DNA of 12,280 bases from Minisyncoccota bacterium (GTDB lineage: Bacteria; Patescibacteriota; Minisyncoccia; Minisyncoccales; CG1-02-41-26): NCBI GenBank assembly GCA_028715435.1, contig JAQURU010000019.1:1-12280 (forward strand). Direction: 5' to 3'. The first letter of the stretch is position 1. Every line of letters starts with the position of its first letter. A program made the translations under genes and the position numbers. Shown piece by piece: positions 6,167-12,280 of this stretch. The notes under the pieces are model-generated. The model saw only the letters and a program-made list of their open reading frames with translations. It was not told the DNA's origin and made no database searches.

Positions 6167-7951
6167 TTACGCGGGCCTGTTCTTAGTTAAGGAATTGATC
6201 TTTTCTAAAACTTCTTTTTTCTTTTCAAGATTGCCTTCTCTTTCTGCTAATTTTAGCTCATCCCCATATTTTTTCAACTGATTCTGCCAAGCCAAGCGCC
6301 TAAAACCTTCTAAACAAACCTGTATTTCAAGCTCTGGGTCTTCTGGTTCTTGAGCCTCAATTTGAAACAAACAATTGTCCACAATCGTTTTTACTGCTAA
6401 ATCATTTTCAAAGCTTTTTGAATTATCAATCTTAAGGCCTGCAAGCAAAGTTTTAAATTGAGGAGAAAAAAGTTCAATATCGTCGTTATCCATAAAATCC
6501 AAAAATTTCGACTCTTTTAACGCAAGGCCTAAAATTTTCTCTTCCAGCATTTGCAAGCGGTTTCTTTCTTGGCTGCTCTCTTTGAAAAAATTACTTTCTT
6601 CTGTGGTATTTCGGCTCTGTGTGCCATCCTGGGCTTGCCTAAGCACACCTCCAGGCATTTTCTTTAGCTCATCGCTGATTGATTCAGCAGAAACACCTAA
6701 AACCTGCGCTAGTTTGCTGATCCAATGCGAAACTAAAATACTGTTTGGCAATTTTTTGATTTGGGGCAAAAAGAAATTAGCAATTTGCTTTTTGCCTTGA
6801 GGAGTTTTGGCGTCAAACCTTGCTAAGGCCTCTTCAAAGTAAAATTCGGTTATATCTTTAGCCCCCTCAATGGCTTTTTGCCAATCATCTTTATTGTGAG
6901 AAATAAGATCAGCCGGGTCTTTATCTTGGGGCATTAAAATAACCTTAATGTCAAAGTTTTCTTTTTGGGCCAAGTCAATTCCTCTTTGGGTAGCAGAGCC
7001 TCCGGCTGTGTCTCGGTCAAAAGCTGTGTATAAATTATTGGTATATCGTTTTATAAACCCTAATTGAATGTTTGTTAAAGCAGTGCCAGAAGCTGCCACT
7101 GTATTAGTAAAGCCAGCTTGATGAGATAAAATAACATCCATATAGCCCTCGGTTAAAATGCAGCAATTATTTTGGCGGATTGCCATTTTGGCCTCATTAA
7201 GGCCGTATAAAACTCGGCTTTTATCGTAAAGCAAAGTATTGGGAATGTTTAAATATTTTGGGCCTTCATCTTTATTTGCTTCCAAAAAGTCAGTTTTGCG
7301 AGCACCAAATCCAATCACTTGGCTATTAATATCAAAAATTGGAAACATTATCCTCCCCCTAAACCTATCGTAAGGAGTTTGGGTTTTTTCAGTATCAACA
7401 GCCAAGCCAGCTTTTACAACCTCTTCGCGAGAAAAACCCCTACCTACCAAAAAATCGCTTAAAGCACGCCATCCGCCAACTGATGGGCTGGGTGAATAGC
7501 CCAAACGCCATTTTAAAATCGTTTCTTGACTTAACCCTCTTTTGAAAAAATACTCCTGGCATTTTTTGCCAACTGATGTTGCGTGCAATTGTTTAACAAA
7601 AAATTGCGTGGCTAAGTCGCAAATTTCTAAAAGCCGGGTTCTTTCGGTTTGGTCTTGGGGTTTATAATCAGATAATTCCACACCTGCTCTTTTAGCTAAT
7701 AATCGTAAAGCCTCGGGAAATTCTAATCCCTCAATTTTCATGATAAAATCAAACACGCTCCCGCCTGCTCCACATCCAAAACATTTAAACATTTGGCGGG
7801 CTGGGGACACAAAAAAAGAAGGGCCTTTTTCTTGGTGAAAAGGACACCTTGCTCTTAAATTTATACCGGTTTTTTCCAGTTTTAAGTAACCAGAAACAAC
7901 CTCAACGATGTCCAGGCGGTCTTTTATTTGTTGAACAACAGAATCAGACAT
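6167..7951 (-). CDS. dnaG: DNA primase DnaG
   Basis: Synthesises RNA primers at the replication fork and interacts with the DnaB helicase. The 594 residues include the CHC2 zinc domain (Cys36, His39, Cys57, Cys60), the catalytic core (RFRGRIMFPI about 196-205, GFGAR 214-218), the TOPRIM motifs (TEGYMDV with Glu268, AFDRD with Asp312 and Asp314, QDKDPADLI at 342-350) and a C-terminal helicase-binding-type region from about 455. The frame is open further upstream to 8020, but MSDSVVQQIKDRLDIVEVV matches the usual DnaG N-terminus, and the next upstream ATG (7975) overlaps the predicted promoter -10, so ATG 7951 is preferred. The linker at 436-445 contains VLRQAQDGTQ, which looks like a translated repeat insertion. 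rpoD lies downstream in the same operon. Confidence 0.97.
   Translation of the reverse strand: MSDSVVQQIKDRLDIVEVVSGYLKLEKTGINLRARCPFHQEKGPSFFVSPARQMFKCFGCGAGGSVFDFIMKIEGLEFPEALRLLAKRAGVELSDYKPQDQTERTRLLEICDLATQFFVKQLHATSVGKKCQEYFFKRGLSQETILKWRLGYSPSPSVGGWRALSDFLVGRGFSREEVVKAGLAVDTEKTQTPYDRFRGRIMFPIFDINSQVIGFGARKTDFLEANKDEGPKYLNIPNTLLYDKSRVLYGLNEAKMAIRQNNCCILTEGYMDVILSHQAGFTNTVAASGTALTNIQLGFIKRYTNNLYTAFDRDTAGGSATQRGIDLAQKENFDIKVILMPQDKDPADLISHNKDDWQKAIEGAKDITEFYFEEALARFDAKTPQGKKQIANFFLPQIKKLPNSILVSHWISKLAQVLGVSAESISDELKKMPGGVLRQAQDGTQSRNTTEESNFFKESSQERNRLQMLEEKILGLALKESKFLDFMDNDDIELFSPQFKTLLAGLKIDNSKSFENDLAVKTIVDNCLFQIEAQEPEDPELEIQVCLEGFRRLAWQNQLKKYGDELKLAEREGNLEKKKEVLEKINSLTKNRPA
6617..6646 (-). 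repeat. Short palindromic repeat inserted in the dnaG linker
   Basis: These bases encode VLRQAQDGTQ within the flexible DnaG linker. The DNA is more GC-rich than its surroundings and imperfectly palindromic: GTGC/GCAC ends at 6621-6646, with CTTAGGC-AA-GCCCAGG inside. Peptides of the LRQAQDG type recur in unrelated bacterial proteins as read-outs of short dispersed palindromic repeats. Only one copy is seen in this window, so its repeat nature is an inference from memory. Confidence 0.45.
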
Positions 7952-7973
7952 AAAGGCAACTCTATTGCTTCTC

Positions 7974-8002
7974 ATCTTACCACTGCCAGCAGACCAAAAC
8001 AA
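7974..8002 (-). promoter_or_regulatory. dnaG-rpoD operon promoter
   Basis: TTGTTT (8002-7997), a 17-nt spacer, then TAAGAT (7979-7974) preceded by TGG, giving an extended -10. Transcription would start near 7967, about 16 nt before ATG 7951. This supports that start over the two further upstream. Its -35 lies 3 bp from the -35 of the divergent small gene. Confidence 0.6.
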
Positions 8003-8005
8003 CCA

Positions 8006-8034
8006 TTGACAAAAAATCAAAAACTACTCACAAT
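8006..8034 (+). promoter_or_regulatory. Promoter of the small divergent gene
   Basis: A consensus -35 TTGACA (8006-8011) is followed after 17 nt by CACAAT (8029-8034). A perfect TATAAT at 8067-8072 is an alternative -10, but it has no good -35 and would start transcription close to the ATG. The first option places a 15-bp inverted-repeat arm and the ribosome binding site in the leader. Confidence 0.5.
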
Positions 8035-8047
8035 AAAAATAGAACGC

Positions 8048-8402
8048 TAAAAAGGGTGCTCTATTTTATAATAAAGGTGGTGATAAAAATGGGAGCACTG
8101 AAATGGAGGGAGCTCGAAATAGAAACCTTCGCAAACATCGGAGCAAAAGAGTTTCTTGAAACCTCTGAAAAAATCTTAATGACTCTCTCAACTCTTGGCT
8201 TGCCAGTTAGAATATTTGAAAGAAATGTCTGGAAGCCAGAAAAAAGTGGGATTTTACGCAATGTAAAAAGAAAAAATGGAACCGTTGTCTTAATAATAAA
8301 CGGTTTAGACCCGAACAAAAGAGGGAGGAAAACCCATGAAATCGTTGTCGAGAACGAAATTAGCGTGGGGTTGCCTATTTTCGCATAAGAGCACCCCTTT
8401 TA
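8048..8402. repeat. 15-bp inverted repeats flanking the small gene
   Basis: The arm 8048-8062 (TAAAAAGGGTGCTCT) and the arm 8388-8402 are inverted copies matching at 14 of 15 positions. They enclose the 99-codon gene, and the right arm overlaps its stop codon. They could be termini of a miniature mobile unit or complementary mRNA ends that pair. No duplication of the target site is obvious. Confidence 0.55.
8089..8388 (+). CDS. Hypothetical protein, 99 residues
   Basis: The family is not recognised. The frame extends to 8056, but ATG 8089 has a strong ribosome binding site, AAAGGTGGTGA at 8073-8083, so that start is chosen. The product begins MGALKWRELEIETFANIGAK, is soluble with no membrane segment or signal peptide, and seems mixed alpha/beta. 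A C-terminal half rich in Lys/Arg (RNVKRKNGT, PNKRGRKTHE) could contact nucleic acid, which is only a guess. It is the only + strand gene among the chromosomal genes, has its own promoter and terminator, is divergent from dnaG and lies between 15-bp inverted repeats. The strong ribosome binding site and closed transcription unit argue that it is real. Confidence 0.7.
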   Translation: MGALKWRELEIETFANIGAKEFLETSEKILMTLSTLGLPVRIFERNVWKPEKSGILRNVKRKNGTVVLIINGLDPNKRGRKTHEIVVENEISVGLPIFA

Positions 8403-8405
8403 AGA

Positions 8406-8447
8406 AAAACCGGCTTGTTGTTTATTATTTAAACAAGCCGGTTTTTT
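8406..8447. terminator. Bidirectional rho-independent terminator
   Basis: A perfect 10-bp stem CCGGCTTGTT (8410-8419) / AACAAGCCGG (8432-8441) is extended by an AAAA/TTTT pairing and ends in a T tract. The A tract on the other side gives a T tract on the - strand. It serves both the small + gene and the convergent mscS-like gene ending at 8463. Confidence 0.9.
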
Positions 8448-8462
8448 AGTTTAGAAGTATAG

Positions 8463-9017
8463 TTAAATTTTGTTTTGTTGCTTAAGGTTTGCAGTGATAA
8501 TTATTTGGCTATTGGGCACGTAAAACAAAGAGCCGTCGTTTGCTTTTACAACAGTTCTTCTTAAATTAAAATCCTCTACCACGCCTACCTTTCCAGCCAC
8601 TTCTATTTTTTCACCCACACTAAACTGATCTTCTAATAAAATAAAAATGCCTGAAATATAGTCTTTTACAATTGTTTGGGCAGCCAAGCCCAAGGCCAAA
8701 CCCCCAATACCAAGCCCAGCTAAAATAGGGGTGATATTAATGCCAAAAATCGGCAACAAAGTTAATAAAGCCAGAACCCAAATTACAGTTGAAAAAATAG
8801 AGCCAAAAGCTTTTTTTAAAGTTTCCACTCTTTTTTCATCAGGAGATTCGACAGAATTTTCCTGAACGCGGCTTTTCAAAAAATGGCCAGTTAAATTTTT
8901 AATCATTATTAAAGCAAATCTATTAGCTACAAAAGCAATAACAACAACCAAAGCCACTCGCAATGCAGGCGTTAAAAGCAAACTGATAATTTTCTCGCTG
9001 CTAAAATACTCAATCAT
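8463..9017 (-). CDS. Minimal MscS-family mechanosensitive channel
   Basis: A membrane channel that opens under membrane tension to release solutes during osmotic downshock. The 184 residues have hydrophobic segments at about 12-40 and 72-92. They are followed by the Gly/Ala-rich pore helix 97-127 (LAGLGIGGLALGLAAQTIVK), then FILLEDQFSVGEKIEV and the beta domain ending YVPNSQI at 166-172. The protein stops just after the beta domain. E. coli MscS has 286 residues, so most of the cytoplasmic alpha/beta cage is absent, and only two helices precede the pore-like segment's neighbourhood. The pore and beta-domain motifs are intact, so it looks like a natural short form rather than a broken gene. 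No Shine-Dalgarno is seen. It starts 18 nt after the MFS gene's stop. Confidence 0.92.
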   Translation of the reverse strand: MIEYFSSEKIISLLLTPALRVALVVVIAFVANRFALIMIKNLTGHFLKSRVQENSVESPDEKRVETLKKAFGSIFSTVIWVLALLTLLPIFGINITPILAGLGIGGLALGLAAQTIVKDYISGIFILLEDQFSVGEKIEVAGKVGVVEDFNLRRTVVKANDGSLFYVPNSQIIITANLKQQNKI

Positions 9018-9034
9018 ATATTGAGAATATATTT

Positions 9035-9043
9035 ATTATATCA
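9035..9043 (-). promoter_or_regulatory. Extended -10 promoter before the mscS-like gene
   Basis: TGATATAAT (9043-9035) is an extended -10 with a perfect TATAAT. It overlaps the stop codon of the upstream MFS gene. The -35 region is poor. The predicted start near 9028 gives a leader of about 10 nt before ATG 9017. Confidence 0.5.
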
Positions 9044-10226
9044 ACTTTTTTTGATTATGGGAAATCAAAATCCAAAAAGCTAAAAAGCCAAACAAAGCAC
9101 TCACAAAAAATGGAATGTTGGGCTTTATTTCAAAAGCAGCGCCAGCCACCAAAGGCCCTAAAATAGTGGCCACAGCACCCACAGAACTTAATACACCCAT
9201 TAATTCACCTTCTTGGCCATTATTACTTTGTTCGCTGATATTACTGGTCATTACCACTCTTAACACAGAATTCGCAAAGGTCATTGCTATTAAGCCAACA
9301 ACAAACCAGATCAACTTAGGCCAGGCCATTAATAAAAATCCTGCTCCGAAAAACAAAAGCAGCCAAAACTCTAATGTTGTTTCTGAAAAATAACGAAGCC
9401 AAAAATGCTTTAAAAAAGCAGCCTGGTTCAAAACAACAACAATGCCAATAATTGCCATAAAAATACCAGCCATCATTGAACCAAACCCAAATGCCGCGCT
9501 AATGTATAAAGCAAGGATTGACTGCATTGCCACAGTGGCTAGATTAAATAAAAACCAAATAAAAAAGGGCTTTCTTAATAGTTTGTTTTTTAAAGCCCGA
9601 ACAATCGGCAAAAAAGGATTAAAGCTAGAAACATCGCTTTTGGTAAAAACTTTTTTGATATTAAACACTTGAGCGTTTTTATTGGTTTCTGGCATTAAGA
9701 AAATTGCTAAAGCACCGTTCACTAAAGCCAAAAAGCCAACAAACCAAAAGGGGAACGACGGGGAAATTGGGCTTAGAAACCCACCTAGCATTGGCCCTAA
9801 TATAAAACCTAAACCAAAAGCAGCTGAAATTAAGCCAAGATTTTGAGTTTTTGTTTTTTTACTATCAGCAACATCTAAAAGATAGCTCTGGGCAGTTGAA
9901 AAGTTGCCCGCAGCCAGGCCATCAATAATCCGCCCTACAAACAAAAAAACAATATGAAAAGTTCCGGCAAACACAAACCAACCCAAAGAAGTGCTTAAAA
10001 TGCTGGTAATTAAAACCGGCCTTCGACCGTATTTGTCGGATAAAACTCCCAGAAGCGGAGCAGAAAAAAAAGAACAAAAAGAAAACACTGCCATTAAAGA
10101 AGTGATTACAAACGCTGAAGCCCCGAACGATTCTACATAAAAAGGCAACACAGGAAGAATGATGCCAATACCAATGGCATCCACCAGAACTGTTAAGAAA
10201 ATAATGGCTTTTTGCTTGTTGAGCAT
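9036..10226 (-). CDS. MFS transporter, TetA-like drug:H+ antiporter group
   Basis: A proton-driven exporter of the DHA1/Tet type; the substrate cannot be told from sequence. The 396 residues give about 12 membrane helices. An N-terminal segment VDAIGIGIILPVLPFY (15-30) is typical of TetA-like proteins. Motif A GVLSDKYGRRP is at 60-70, motif B with Arg99 (GRIIDGLAAGN) at 98-108, and the antiporter motif C GLGFILGPMLGG at 138-149. The length is normal for the family (about 400). It follows the PHP gene after 70 nt and precedes the mscS-like gene closely, so the three may be read together. The start ATG 10226 has no Shine-Dalgarno. A drug-resistance role is possible, but it could equally export metabolites. 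Confidence 0.93.
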   Translation of the reverse strand: MLNKQKAIIFLTVLVDAIGIGIILPVLPFYVESFGASAFVITSLMAVFSFCSFFSAPLLGVLSDKYGRRPVLITSILSTSLGWFVFAGTFHIVFLFVGRIIDGLAAGNFSTAQSYLLDVADSKKTKTQNLGLISAAFGLGFILGPMLGGFLSPISPSFPFWFVGFLALVNGALAIFLMPETNKNAQVFNIKKVFTKSDVSSFNPFLPIVRALKNKLLRKPFFIWFLFNLATVAMQSILALYISAAFGFGSMMAGIFMAIIGIVVVLNQAAFLKHFWLRYFSETTLEFWLLLFFGAGFLLMAWPKLIWFVVGLIAMTFANSVLRVVMTSNISEQSNNGQEGELMGVLSSVGAVATILGPLVAGAAFEIKPNIPFFVSALFGFLAFWILISHNQKKLI

Positions 10227-10235
10227 AAGATAATC

Positions 10236-10297
10236 AAAGGCCCGACTTCTCTTAATTTGTATAAATTTTACAACAACTTCTTAGGGGTTGGGCCTTT
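10236..10297 (-). promoter_or_regulatory. Hairpin in the leader between PHP and MFS genes
   Basis: AAAGGCCC (10297-10290, - strand) and GGGCCTTT (10243-10236) form an 8-bp stem with a 46-nt loop. The loop itself holds a near-palindrome around AATTTGTATAAATT. The stem begins in the PHP stop codon and ends 9 nt before the MFS ATG. On the - strand no T tract follows, so it is not a normal terminator. It could modulate readthrough, mRNA processing or MFS translation. Confidence 0.4.
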
Positions 10298-11063
10298 ATT
10301 TTTCTTTTTTTCTGAAGAGATGAGTTAAGTTATAAGCGGCAATCCGCAAACCCTCGGGCAAGAAAAAGAAAAAGTATTTCACTAATGTAAAAAAATTCCA
10401 ACCCTGATAAATTGCTTGCGTCTGGGCAAGTAAAATCGCTTTTTTTAAATCTTGGCTATTTTTACCTTTAAAAACAGTGTAGCCCCGGCCAATGGCCTCT
10501 GGGATATGGGCGTCTGATGAACCAATTTCTGCTTTGAGCAAATAAGTTCTATTAATTAGCCCTGCCATTATGTTTTCATCTTTTAAAGTTGGAGTGGCAT
10601 TAACCACTTCAATGCCGTCTAGCTGCTTGCCGAATTTTAATAATGGTTTTAGGCCAATGCCATCCATTAAAACAACGCCTGGCCTTCTAATGGGCATTGC
10701 TTGAAAAGGATGAGCAGCAATTGCCAAGCCGCCCTGCTGGTGAATTTGTTTTACTGTTTCTTGAACACTCAAATGCGGTTCAATGGTTTTGTTTAAAAAT
10801 AAACCAACAATATGCCCGTCTTTGGAATTTATTTCCTCCCCCACAATTAAATCAAATTTATAGCCCATTCCCCTCCAGGCTTTTTTTACTTTCAAAGCAT
10901 TGTCAATTGAATCATGGTCGGTTAAAGCAATAACATTTAAATCAGTTTTCTCTTGAACATAATCCAAAAGCTCAACAGGGTCGCCTTCAACCAAATGAAC
11001 GTGCAAGTCCGCTTTACCAAGCCCGGCCATTCGCTCAATTTTTTTCAAATCTATTTTTGCCAT
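10296..11063 (-). CDS. PHP-domain metallo-phosphoesterase
   Basis: The 255 residues carry the metal-binding pattern of the polymerase-and-histidinol-phosphatase family: DLHVH (His21, His23), TDHDS (Asp49, His50, Asp51), GEE (Glu76, Glu77), AAHPF (His118) and SSDAH (Asp184, His186). Such stand-alone proteins hydrolyse phosphate esters such as nucleoside 3',5'-bisphosphates or small RNA ends, usually with Mn or Zn. The exact substrate is not evident. The C-terminus has an unusual aromatic segment (FFTLVKYFFFFLPEG, 224-238) and a basic end (RKKEK), which may attach it to the membrane. Start ATG 11063 lies about 5 nt after the predicted transcription start, so the mRNA may be leaderless. The MFS gene follows. 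Confidence 0.9.
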   Translation of the reverse strand: MAKIDLKKIERMAGLGKADLHVHLVEGDPVELLDYVQEKTDLNVIALTDHDSIDNALKVKKAWRGMGYKFDLIVGEEINSKDGHIVGLFLNKTIEPHLSVQETVKQIHQQGGLAIAAHPFQAMPIRRPGVVLMDGIGLKPLLKFGKQLDGIEVVNATPTLKDENIMAGLINRTYLLKAEIGSSDAHIPEAIGRGYTVFKGKNSQDLKKAILLAQTQAIYQGWNFFTLVKYFFFFLPEGLRIAAYNLTHLFRKKEK

Positions 11064-11074
11064 AAACAGCTTTT

Positions 11075-11103
11075 ATTATAATGGATTTTCTTCCTTTTTT
11101 CAA
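11075..11103 (-). promoter_or_regulatory. Near-consensus sigma70 promoter of the PHP gene
   Basis: TTGAAA (11103-11098), an exact 17-nt spacer, then perfect TATAAT (11080-11075). The predicted start (about 11070-11067) is only 4-7 nt before ATG 11063, so there is no room for a ribosome binding site. The -35 overlaps the T tract of the upstream gene's terminator. Confidence 0.75.
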
Positions 11104-11140
11104 AAAAATTACTCGGAGCTTTTCAAATCACTCCGAGTAA
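11102..11140 (-). terminator. Rho-independent terminator of the four-TM gene
   Basis: A perfect 10-bp stem TTACTCGGAG / CTCCGAGTAA (11140-11131 with 11118-11109) has a 12-nt loop and is followed on the - strand by a 7-T run (11108-11102). It lies 5 nt after the gene's stop codon. Confidence 0.9.
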
Positions 11141-11144
11141 AAAC

Positions 11145-11510
11145 TTAACCTATAGCAAATCTAATAATTGCCAGTTTAAGAATTGTTTCTATAGCTGGCA
11201 TCAAAACCATTAATGCCAACACAATTTCTATTGCTATTGCCCATTTTGCTGCTATGCGATAAAGAATAGCGTCAAAAAGCAAAGCTGCTCCAAAAACAAA
11301 AGAAATAACGCTCCTGGCTATTAACAAATAAATATTTCCGTCTTGGAAAATACTAAACACGGGCACAAGCAGCAAAATGGCACAAATAAAATAACCTGCC
11401 TTTTTCGTTTTAGATGCAATTCTTTTATCAAATAAATAAAAACAAAAAAGGGCGCCAAGAAAACAAAAAAAGGCCGAGAGAACTGCAAAAGCAAAAATAA
11501 TGCGTTCCAT
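11145..11510 (-). CDS. Four-TM hypothetical membrane protein
   Basis: The 121 residues start MERIIFAFAVLSAFFCFLGA. Hydrophobic stretches fall at about 4-27, 38-55, 60-84 and 90-113, with a basic loop (DKRIASKTKK) after the first. No known family or catalytic motif is recognised. The frame can open with TTG at 11525, but ATG 11510 lies 8 nt after a strong GGAGG (11523-11519), which decides the start. It follows the ABC permease by 39 nt with no terminator between, so it is probably co-transcribed, and it has its own strong terminator. A role with the exporter is possible but rests only on position. Confidence 0.78.
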   Translation of the reverse strand: MERIIFAFAVLSAFFCFLGALFCFYLFDKRIASKTKKAGYFICAILLLVPVFSIFQDGNIYLLIARSVISFVFGAALLFDAILYRIAAKWAIAIEIVLALMVLMPAIETILKLAIIRFAIG

Positions 11511-11549
11511 AACTACTTCCTCCAATTTTTAAACAGCAAAAAACCTACG

Positions 11550-12278
11550 CTAAACTTGGATTTTAGAGAAGAAATAACTTCCCAAAGCTAATAACAACAA
11601 AGTAACCGCTGACAACACAATAGCATCAACAGTTAATCCAAAATGCGTTGTTTTAGTAAGCAAAAACCGAAAACTATCTACACCATACGACAAAGGATCA
11701 AAACGAGCAATAGTGGTTACGGTTTTAGGCAAGCCCTGCAAAGGAAAAAGCGCCCCAGAAAGAAAAAACAGCGGCATAACCAAAAAATTCATTATTAACT
11801 GAAACCCCTGCATATCATTTAACAAAGAAGCAATCATAGTGCCCAAAGCCGTAAATAATAATGCAGTTAAAAACATAAACACGAATAATATTGGCAAAAG
11901 ATACCAATTAGCTGGATGAAAACCAAAAGCCATAGCAATAAATAAAACAACAACGCCTTGGATAGTGGCTGTGGTAGCCCCGCCAACTGTGCGCCCAACC
12001 ATAATATTTAATCGTGAAACCGGAGCCGCTAAAGTTTCTTTTAAAAACCCGAACTGCCTATCCCAAATAATTTCAATGCCCGAAAAAACAGCTGTGAATA
12101 TAATGGTCATGCCAACAATTCCCGGAGCCAAAAAATCAATGTAGTTGCCTTCGCCAGCTTTTTGAAAAACCGGGCCAAACCCATAACCCAAAGCCACCAA
12201 AAAAAGCAATGGTTGGGCTAAAGAGCCAATAATGCGTGAGCGAGAGCGAATATATCGTTTAAGTTGGCGAAGCCACAT
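11550..12278 (-). CDS. ABC-2 type exporter permease (may continue past window edge)
   Basis: Membrane subunit of a DrrB/NodJ-like ABC exporter, which pairs with a separate ATPase to move lipids, glycans or drugs outward. The 242 visible residues show about six membrane helices, the conserved WDRQFGFLKETLAAPVSR at 72-89, SGALFPLQGLP at 174-184 and FDPLSYGVDSFR at 193-204. No ATPase domain is present; its gene would be expected just upstream, outside the window. The ATG at 12278 is only 2 nt from the edge and the frame stays open past it. Relatives often have several residues before WLR.LKRY, so the true start may lie outside. The four-TM gene follows downstream. Confidence 0.92.
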   Translation of the reverse strand: MWLRQLKRYIRSRSRIIGSLAQPLLFLVALGYGFGPVFQKAGEGNYIDFLAPGIVGMTIIFTAVFSGIEIIWDRQFGFLKETLAAPVSRLNIMVGRTVGGATTATIQGVVVLFIAMAFGFHPANWYLLPILFVFMFLTALLFTALGTMIASLLNDMQGFQLIMNFLVMPLFFLSGALFPLQGLPKTVTTIARFDPLSYGVDSFRFLLTKTTHFGLTVDAIVLSAVTLLLLALGSYFFSKIQV

Positions 12279-12280
12279 TA

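Noticed and set aside
9115..9393. 92-codon + strand open frame opposite the MFS gene
   Set aside because: It is a shadow of the membrane protein on the other strand and has no start signal or family resemblance.
1..12280. UGA recoding as in Gracilibacteria/Absconditabacteria
   Set aside because: All genes are open and complete in the standard code. TGA is not used as a stop in any gene seen, but with so few AT-rich genes this alone is weak evidence.
1..12280. CRISPR array, toxin-antitoxin pair or retroelement near the S23/IVP gene
   Set aside because: There are no regularly spaced repeats, no reverse transcriptase and no paired small toxin/antitoxin frames. The IVP gene stands alone, so a diversity-generating retroelement is not supported.

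Overview
The window looks like chromosome from a Patescibacteria/CPR bacterium (Parcubacteria-like) carrying one end of an integrated prophage. This is an inference. It rests on the AT-rich, tightly packed genes, several very small membrane proteins, an MscS channel cut down to its core, a Lys-rich sigma factor, a tRNA that does not encode CCA and is interrupted by a group I intron, and a lone four-helix-bundle (S23/IVP) gene. No sign of UGA recoding is seen.

Positions 1-3860 run on the + strand and are phage-derived. They hold the 3' end of a probable small-terminase gene, a 700-residue large terminase whose C-terminus seems to carry a second RNase H-like nuclease domain, and a large serine recombinase. 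A strong, probably bidirectional, hairpin terminator follows. After it comes a 120-bp non-coding stretch full of imperfect inverted repeats, which is a candidate attachment-site junction.

Positions 3861-4149 (- strand) are the most distinctive feature: a tRNA-Asn(GUU) gene whose anticodon is split (GU^U) by a 217-nt ORF-less group I intron. P1-P8 and the conserved R and S core elements can be read directly. The intron meets the prophage on one side. On the other side is a compact 427-bp unit made of an S23/IVP-family gene between 23-bp imperfect terminal inverted repeats. One of those repeats seems to supply the tRNA promoter -10.

Positions 4590-8002 (- strand) are a housekeeping operon: dnaG (primase), rpoD (primary sigma factor) and a small membrane protein, driven by a good promoter before dnaG. 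Back-to-back with that promoter is a + strand gene for an unrecognised 99-residue protein, bounded by 15-bp inverted repeats and closed by a terminator.

Positions 8463-12280 (- strand) hold transport and envelope genes: a minimal MscS-type channel, an MFS drug-efflux-type transporter, a PHP-family metallo-phosphoesterase with a near-consensus promoter that predicts an almost leaderless mRNA, a four-TM hypothetical protein, and an ABC-2 permease running to the window edge.
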